A stretch of 26,241 bases of DNA, from NCBI GenBank assembly GCA_036003885.1, contig DASYSA010000103.1:1-26241 (forward strand), read 5' to 3'. Position numbers and translations under genes: made by a program. Below, one piece after another: positions 21,622-26,241 of this stretch. Within the stretch, counting starts at the first letter, position 1; the number at the start of each line of letters is the position of its first letter. The stretch comes from DASYSA01 sp036003885. GTDB lineage: Bacteria; Acidobacteriota; Blastocatellia; UBA7656. The notes below the pieces were generated by a model. It was not told where the DNA came from and did not search any database. It was given only the letters and a program-made list of their open reading frames with translations.

Positions 21622-22728
21622 TCATTGCTTTCGCCCAAGTCCAAACTGATCGCCCGCGCGCACCGGCTTGCCACCAGCGAAATCAATCTCCACGATCTTC
21701 TCGCTGTGTACCGGTCTGCCTGTCTCGTCCGACAACGCGGTGATGATCCTCTTGCTCGTCACATCGATGATTTCGCCAGTCGATGGCCACGCATGTTTGC
21801 CGTCGAGGCTGAACGTGATCCAGCCTGGTTGTTCGCGGAGCTTGATACTCTTGATCTGTCGAGGAGGCGTCACTGTGTTGTCGAAGACGTGGATCATTTC
21901 GTTGTGCCCGTCGCACAGCCAGATCTCTTTCTCATCCGGCGTGAGTCCGATACCGTGCGCGGGACACCCGTGACGTTTTATCGGACCTTGCTGGAACCCT
22001 TGAACCTCGACCCGGTACAGTTTTTTGCCGCTCTTCAAATCACCCACTTCAAAGCCGAGCAATCCGTTGACATTGACATAGCACAGGGTCTGGGCGCCGT
22101 TTATGGTGAAGGGCCGAATCACATCGCCAAACGGGCCGATCTCCATCGACACTTCATGCGCCCTCGCGTTGGTCACTCGCAGCAGCGGTGACTTCAAGCC
22201 CGCAAGATAGGCGTGTTGGCCGTCGAGCGAGTAAATCGTGTTGTGCGCTCCCGAATTGAGCACAATCTCTTTCAATACATCACCGTCGATCGCATTGACG
22301 ACCAGCCAACGCGGCCCCTCCAATGACGGCACGTACATCGTCCTGCCATCGGGCGAGAGCGCCATCCGGTCGCAACCGCCTTCGAATTCTTTGTCCCAAA
22401 CTTTCTTTTCGGTGAGCAGATCGAAGGCGGCAATGCGTTTCGGCGTGCTCACATAAATCCTCGCGGTCCGGGCATTCGCAACGACGCCTTTGACGTTCTC
22501 AGGATCCTTGCCCTGGGGAACATCCCACGTTGGAATGCGCTTGACGAACTTGTAGCCCGCATCGATGTCGAAGACCAGAATCCCGACGCCGCCGAATTCC
22601 ACATAGTTGCGGATCCCAGGCGAGGCTACGTAAAGAAAGTGTTTGGTGGGTACGCCGGTTGACTGACTGGCAATCACCAGCGCGCAGAGAAGAATAAACG
22701 AGCAGGGAATCAGTCTTTGCAACTTCAT
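21622..22728 (-). CDS. Secreted YncE/YVTN-type beta-propeller protein
   Basis: A 368-residue protein from the ATG at 22728 (GGAGGAAT upstream), which places the signal peptide MKLQRLIPCSFILLCALVIA at the N-terminus; the 76-residue extension in the longer frame is rejected. Repeated blades show the pattern of surface beta-propellers: HFLYVASPG, ARIYVSTPKRIAAFDLLTEK, MALSPDGRTMYVPSLEG, IYSLDGQHAYLAGL, GLTPDEKEIWLCDGHNEMIH and FSLDGKHAWPSTG, suggesting seven blades. Such proteins act as periplasmic binding or scaffold modules; no catalytic site is visible. It is divergent from the ceramidase-family gene, with a 374-nt spacer between. Confidence 0.8.
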   Translation of the reverse strand: MKLQRLIPCSFILLCALVIASQSTGVPTKHFLYVASPGIRNYVEFGGVGILVFDIDAGYKFVKRIPTWDVPQGKDPENVKGVVANARTARIYVSTPKRIAAFDLLTEKKVWDKEFEGGCDRMALSPDGRTMYVPSLEGPRWLVVNAIDGDVLKEIVLNSGAHNTIYSLDGQHAYLAGLKSPLLRVTNARAHEVSMEIGPFGDVIRPFTINGAQTLCYVNVNGLLGFEVGDLKSGKKLYRVEVQGFQQGPIKRHGCPAHGIGLTPDEKEIWLCDGHNEMIHVFDNTVTPPRQIKSIKLREQPGWITFSLDGKHAWPSTGEIIDVTSKRIITALSDETGRPVHSEKIVEIDFAGGKPVRAGDQFGLGRKQ

Positions 22729-23102
22729 CGGGATTCCTCCAGCGTAATCTAAGAGATAGTCTAAACCTGCGGCCGATGAACAACGCCACCTCGAGTCGCA
22801 TGGAGACCGCAATCCGAAAGGATCGGTTCGATCCATGCCTGAGCACTTTAGCACGGTATGACAAGGCTCAGAAGCGCAAGACCCCGGACACCGGGGAACT
22901 GAACCCGCCTGATTCTCTCGCCGAACAGAGTAATAAACACGCCGCACGGGCGACATTAGATCCGGTCCGGCAGGTCATTCGTTTCCGCTCACGTGGTGGC
23001 GGGCCATCGCGACAGGTGATAGAGTTGCCCGGGGCCGGCTGGTCTCCCGCGAGACGCCCTCGGGCCTCTGGGCTCCAACGACAACTCGTGAAAGGAATCA
23101 GA
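22729..23102. other. Divergent intergenic region, beta-propeller and ceramidase-family genes
   Basis: This 374-nt spacer is open in frame with the downstream gene from 22776, but the extension has no Shine-Dalgarno and a composition unlike a protein. It holds a perfect 6-bp hairpin GGATCG/CGATCC (22820-22834) and a repeated TCTAA pair near 22748 and 22760. No clear -35/-10 pair was found for either gene. Confidence 0.5.
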
Positions 23103-24488
23103 ATGTACTCACGTGGGCACTTCACGCTGCCGCGGCTCCTGCTCATCCGCAGCCTGGCTTGTTTGCTGATGCTCCTGGGCGCCAATATAACCCTTCGCGC
23201 TCAAGGCCCAGCCGGACAGACTCCATCTTTCAAGGCGGGCGTCGCACGACGTGATATAACTCCTCGCGAGCCGGTCCCGATGTGGGGGTATGGCGCGCGA
23301 CACGATGCCCTTTCGGCCGGCATTCTCGATCCGCTCTATGCGGCGGCACTCGTCATTCAAGCGGGCGACAAGAAGCTGGCGATCGTCGGGTTGGACCTCG
23401 GCCGCTCGCCTGCGGAGCGCTCCCTCCAGATCATTCGCAAGCGGATCAAAGACCAGGCCGGCATCGAGTACTCATTTATCGCCGGCTCCCATTCCCACCA
23501 CACCCCGGTTCTGGAGTTGACCGACGAAGCCGGCAAGGGGAAGGGTCGCTTCGATGCCTCGCTGCGGTACTACAAACAGATGGAAGACGGGATCGTCGAA
23601 GCGGTTCTCGAGGCGAACTCGAAACTGGCCCCGGCGAAGATAGGAACCGGGTCGGTCCAACTTGAAGCCTTCAATCGAAATCGCCAAACGAAACTCACGC
23701 CCAAGGCGAGCGATCGTGAGCTTGCCGTGTTGCGCCTCGACGATACGACGGGCAAGCCGATTGCGATCCTTGTAAACTTCACCGCTCACCCGACGATGAT
23801 CAGCGCTGCGACGTTGAAGTTCTCGGCCGATTACGTCGGGGCTTTGAAAGAGATGGTCCAAAAGGAGATTGGCGCGCCCGCGATCTTCATGCAAGGGGCA
23901 GCGGGTGATCAATCGGTGAACGAAGGACCGAATAAAGGCTACCAGGCTTTCGGTCAGGCGCTCGCCCGTGAAGTGGTGAAGGTTGCATCCGGAATTACGA
24001 CACAGGAAGTTGCTCACCCGTCACTCGAAGTCAACGAGGACCGGTTCAAGTTCGCTTCGCGAGTAGATCTGAGTAACCCGCTGGTCCGCATCGCATATGA
24101 GAAAGCCTTCTTCCCGGAGCTGATTCCGAACTTCGTCGATGAATATGCGGACGGAGTTCGTCCCAGGTTGACCGTGGCCCTGCTGAACGGCGAGATAGCT
24201 ATGGTTGGCGTGTCGGGTGAGTTCTTCAGCAACCACTCGATTCGCTTGAAGGAGCGGGCGCGGGTGAAGCAGTTGTTCTTCTTCGGCTATTCTAACGGTT
24301 ACCATCAATACTTCCCGACCATCGAAGCGGTCGCCGAGGGAGGCTATGGCGCCGACAACGCGGTGTCGCCGGTCGCTGTGGGAGCCGGCGAGCAGATGAT
24401 GGACACCGCGCTGATTTGGATATACCAGTTGTTGGGAAGAATAAAGCAAGCGGACCCAACAGCCACCGCGACCAGGAGCCGCCCCTGA
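23103..24488 (+). CDS. Neutral/alkaline ceramidase-family protein, N-terminal domain only
   Basis: A 461-residue exported protein from the ATG at 23103 (AAAGGA, 6 nt). The signal peptide ends near residue 34. The mature part starts FKAGVARRDITPREPVPMWG, the classic opening of neutral ceramidases, followed by DPLYAAALVIQAGDKKLAIV, GLDLG, and the zinc/active-site loop GSHSHHTPVLE (128-138). NFTAHPTMIS supplies a further His, and IFMQGAAGDQSVNEG is the family's conserved substrate-loop motif. Full ceramidases have a second C-terminal immunoglobulin-like domain (650-750 residues); this is the shorter form common in planctomycetes and acidobacteria, often annotated only as a hydrolase. The true substrate may be a lipid amide other than ceramide. 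Confidence 0.85.
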   Translation: MYSRGHFTLPRLLLIRSLACLLMLLGANITLRAQGPAGQTPSFKAGVARRDITPREPVPMWGYGARHDALSAGILDPLYAAALVIQAGDKKLAIVGLDLGRSPAERSLQIIRKRIKDQAGIEYSFIAGSHSHHTPVLELTDEAGKGKGRFDASLRYYKQMEDGIVEAVLEANSKLAPAKIGTGSVQLEAFNRNRQTKLTPKASDRELAVLRLDDTTGKPIAILVNFTAHPTMISAATLKFSADYVGALKEMVQKEIGAPAIFMQGAAGDQSVNEGPNKGYQAFGQALAREVVKVASGITTQEVAHPSLEVNEDRFKFASRVDLSNPLVRIAYEKAFFPELIPNFVDEYADGVRPRLTVALLNGEIAMVGVSGEFFSNHSIRLKERARVKQLFFFGYSNGYHQYFPTIEAVAEGGYGADNAVSPVAVGAGEQMMDTALIWIYQLLGRIKQADPTATATRSRP

Positions 24489-24829
24489 CGGTCGCCTCGC
24501 GATAATTGAGCCCATCACCCTCACCTTCTCGGTCAACCGAATAATTCCGATCTCCATCGCCTGAATCCAGCGTTGTTCATGAATCTCGCGGCTTCAAACG
24601 GTCGTAGTGCTTTTTCGGGCAGTCCATGGAGATGCGAAATCGGTCGGAACCCATTGAAACTCCGACCAAATGCGACAATTGAACTCCGGCTCACTATTTT
24701 GAGGAGAAATTTGTATGGTTGCTCAAGATAATGCTTGACAGAGATAATAGCCCGTCATAGCATGGCGTGTCTCGTAATTTCTACAGTCGAACCACGGTTC
24801 GTTACTACCTGCAAGGAGATTTAGGATCA
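24489..24829. other. Intergenic region with promoter and possible micro-ORF
   Basis: A 341-nt spacer with no ordinary gene. Its first 200 nt show nothing distinctive. At 24700 a strong ribosome-site-like GAGGAG precedes ATG at 24715, which opens only a seven-codon frame (MVAQDNA, stop 24736-24738) overlapping the -35 box of the next promoter. Confidence 0.5.
24735..24763 (+). promoter_or_regulatory. Sigma-70 promoter for the cytochrome/copper protein
   Basis: A consensus TTGACA (24735-24740), a 17-nt spacer and TAGCAT (24758-24763, 4 of 6). The predicted start near 24770 gives a leader of about 60 nt before the ATG at 24830. Confidence 0.6.
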
Positions 24830-26241
24830 ATGACGCGCACAAAACTCGCTCTAGCTCTGGTTGTCTCGCTGGTTGCACTCGTTTGCCTGACGCTTGGCAG
24901 TTCTACTGGAAACGCTGATTCAAAAGGTAAGAAGGAAGTTACGTTCAACCGGGACGTTGCTCCGATCCTGTTCAATAACTGCGTTGAGTGCCATCGTCCA
25001 AATGACATAGCGCCGATGTCGCTGTTGAATTACAAGGAAGCGAGACCCTGGGCGCGATCGATCAAAGAGAAGGTGGTGACCCGTGAGATGCCGCCCTGGA
25101 GCCCTGACCCGGCGTACGGCGAGTTCTCGAATGACCACAGGCTGACCCAGCAACAAATAGAGACCGTGGTGGCCTGGGTCGATCAGGGAGCCAAAGAAGG
25201 AAACGCCAAAGACCTTCCGTCCTTGCCTGAGTTCGCGAACGGCGGATGGGAGATCGGTAAACCTGATGTTGTGTTCACGATGGGCGAGGAATACTCTGTA
25301 GAGCCGAACGCGCCCGACAACTATATCAATTTCTTCATCCCGACCAACTTCAAAGAGGACAAGTGGATTCAGGCTGCTGAGATCCAGCCCGGCAACCGCA
25401 AGGTCGTTCATCACGTCATCGCCTTCATTCAGACTCCTCAGATGATGGCCAAACGCGGAGAGAACCCCGGACGACGATCCACCGCTTCATCCGTCATGTA
25501 CATGGATGGAAGTTTGAAGCGAGTCAAGATGGACGCTCCTGTCACTGACGACGGTTGTGCATCACAGAATGCGAGCCGTCGGGCCGGAGCAGGCGCTGAG
25601 GAGCAGGAAGGGCAGCTGTTAGCAGGTTATGCGCCTGGGAAGCAGGTCGACATTTGGCCCGTCGGCACGGCCAAGAAGGTTCCCGCCGGAGCGACCCTCA
25701 TGTTCCAGATGCACTACTCGGCCTTCCGCGGCGCGCTCAAGGAGACACAGAAGGACCGCACTAAGATCGGCTTGATCTTTGCCAAGGAGCCGCCAGACAA
25801 GATAGTTATGACGGCCGGAGCGGCCAATCTGAGTTTCAAGATTCCGGCGGGTGCGGAAAACCACGAGGTTACGGCCTGCCTCACGTTGCCGGCCGACGTC
25901 CAGGTGTCGAGCTACATGCCGCATATGCACCTTCGCGGCAAGGATATGAAGTACGAGGCGGTCTATGCCGATGGGCGGCGCGAGACTCTGCTGTGGGTGC
26001 CCAAGTTCAGCTTCAACTGGCAGGAGATGTACTTCCTCAAGAAGCCGCTGACCCTTCCCAAGGGCACGAAGCTGATCATAACGGCTCACTTCGACAACTC
26101 AGCAAAGAACAAGTACAATCCCGATCCTAAGAAGGACGTTCGCTGGGGCGACCCGACCTATGACGAAATGATGATCGGCTGGGCGGACCTTGTCTTACCA
26201 AATCCAGCCAAGCCCGAGACGGCCGCGAAAGCGGCAGGGGG
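24830..26241 (+). CDS. Exported cytochrome c/copper monooxygenase-like fusion (3' truncated)
   Basis: The frame is open to the window edge, giving 470 residues without a stop. A signal peptide (1-30) is followed by VTFNRDVAPILFNNCVECHR, a haem c attachment motif (C51-C54-H55) of the planctomycete-type cytochrome c domain. EMPPWSPDPAYGEFSNDHRL continues that domain to about residue 125. Residues 150-470 resemble the copper type II ascorbate-dependent monooxygenase fold (PHM/DBM): H194-H195 (VVHHVIAF) and H295 (QMHYS) would form CuH, while H365-x-H367 (PHMHLRG) and a Met in EMMIGW (447-448) would form CuM. So electrons could reach a copper site by a tethered haem instead of ascorbate; this is inference. 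AAGGAG and AGGA lie upstream of the ATG, and the gene has its own promoter. Confidence 0.85.
   Translation, partial: MTRTKLALALVVSLVALVCLTLGSSTGNADSKGKKEVTFNRDVAPILFNNCVECHRPNDIAPMSLLNYKEARPWARSIKEKVVTREMPPWSPDPAYGEFSNDHRLTQQQIETVVAWVDQGAKEGNAKDLPSLPEFANGGWEIGKPDVVFTMGEEYSVEPNAPDNYINFFIPTNFKEDKWIQAAEIQPGNRKVVHHVIAFIQTPQMMAKRGENPGRRSTASSVMYMDGSLKRVKMDAPVTDDGCASQNASRRAGAGAEEQEGQLLAGYAPGKQVDIWPVGTAKKVPAGATLMFQMHYSAFRGALKETQKDRTKIGLIFAKEPPDKIVMTAGAANLSFKIPAGAENHEVTACLTLPADVQVSSYMPHMHLRGKDMKYEAVYADGRRETLLWVPKFSFNWQEMYFLKKPLTLPKGTKLIITAHFDNSAKNKYNPDPKKDVRWGDPTYDEMMIGWADLVLPNPAKPETAAKAAG

Noticed and set aside
22814..22834. GGTTCGATCC-like segment resembling a tRNA T-arm
   Set aside because: The flanks pair as a 6-bp hairpin with a 3-nt loop and there is no acceptor stem, anticodon arm or D-arm around it.
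22729..22956. 76-residue N-terminal extension of the beta-propeller protein
   Set aside because: The ATG at 22728 has GGAGGAAT and starts directly with a signal peptide; the extension is Arg/Cys/Ser-rich.
22776..23102. 109-residue N-terminal extension of the ceramidase-family protein
   Set aside because: It would place the signal peptide in the interior, and only the ATG at 23103 has a Shine-Dalgarno.

Overview
The window reads as a soil-type Acidobacteriota chromosome, probably class Blastocatellia (subdivision 4). This is an inference from gene content: a DUF1800 protein, a TMTC-like mannosyltransferase with TPRs, a cytochrome c/copper monooxygenase-like fusion, an orphan PqqD-like protein, DUF6941, and intergenic spacers filled with short-word repeats. 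No rRNA, tRNA, CRISPR, transposase or phage gene was seen. Coding density is ordinary and genes run on both strands in short operons.

Layout. 1-273: 3' end of a DUF4097-like protein, then an 8-nt-period inverted repeat. 504-3899 (+): Gfo/Idh/MocA oxidoreductase, a perfect 37-bp hairpin, and two uncharacterised proteins. 4068-7690 (-): a TMTC-like membrane glycosyltransferase with its own promoter, then a separate unit of a one-TM Wzz/GumC-like protein, a small GTG-start ORF and an XRE regulator. 7874-10077 (+): a consensus sigma-70 promoter, a PAS-like/LuxR regulator with terminator, an orphan PqqD-like (RRE) protein, then a sigma-54 promoter reading into two small proteins of unknown function. 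10271-14882 (+): paired palindromes, a promoter and a highly structured leader, then DUF6941, a ClpA/ClpC-type protein whose second AAA+ module looks inactivated, a YbjN-like protein, and coaE. 15012-20651 (-): M20 carboxypeptidase, redoxin, NupG-type MFS transporter and DUF1800 protein. 20859-26241: glutamine amidotransferase (+), secreted beta-propeller (-), ceramidase-family protein (+) and a window-truncated cytochrome c/copper monooxygenase-like protein (+).

The part most likely to be new biology is 10271-14184. There, an elaborate leader RNA precedes DUF6941, a Clp ATPase with an intact D1, a degenerate D2 and a retained V-G-F tripeptide where ClpA/ClpC dock ClpP, and a YbjN/secretion-chaperone-like protein. 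I suggest a specialised protein-remodelling or proteolysis module; this is not established. A second theme is a set of at least seven spacers, each carrying a different 7- to 11-nt word repeated in tandem and often mirrored into an inverted repeat.
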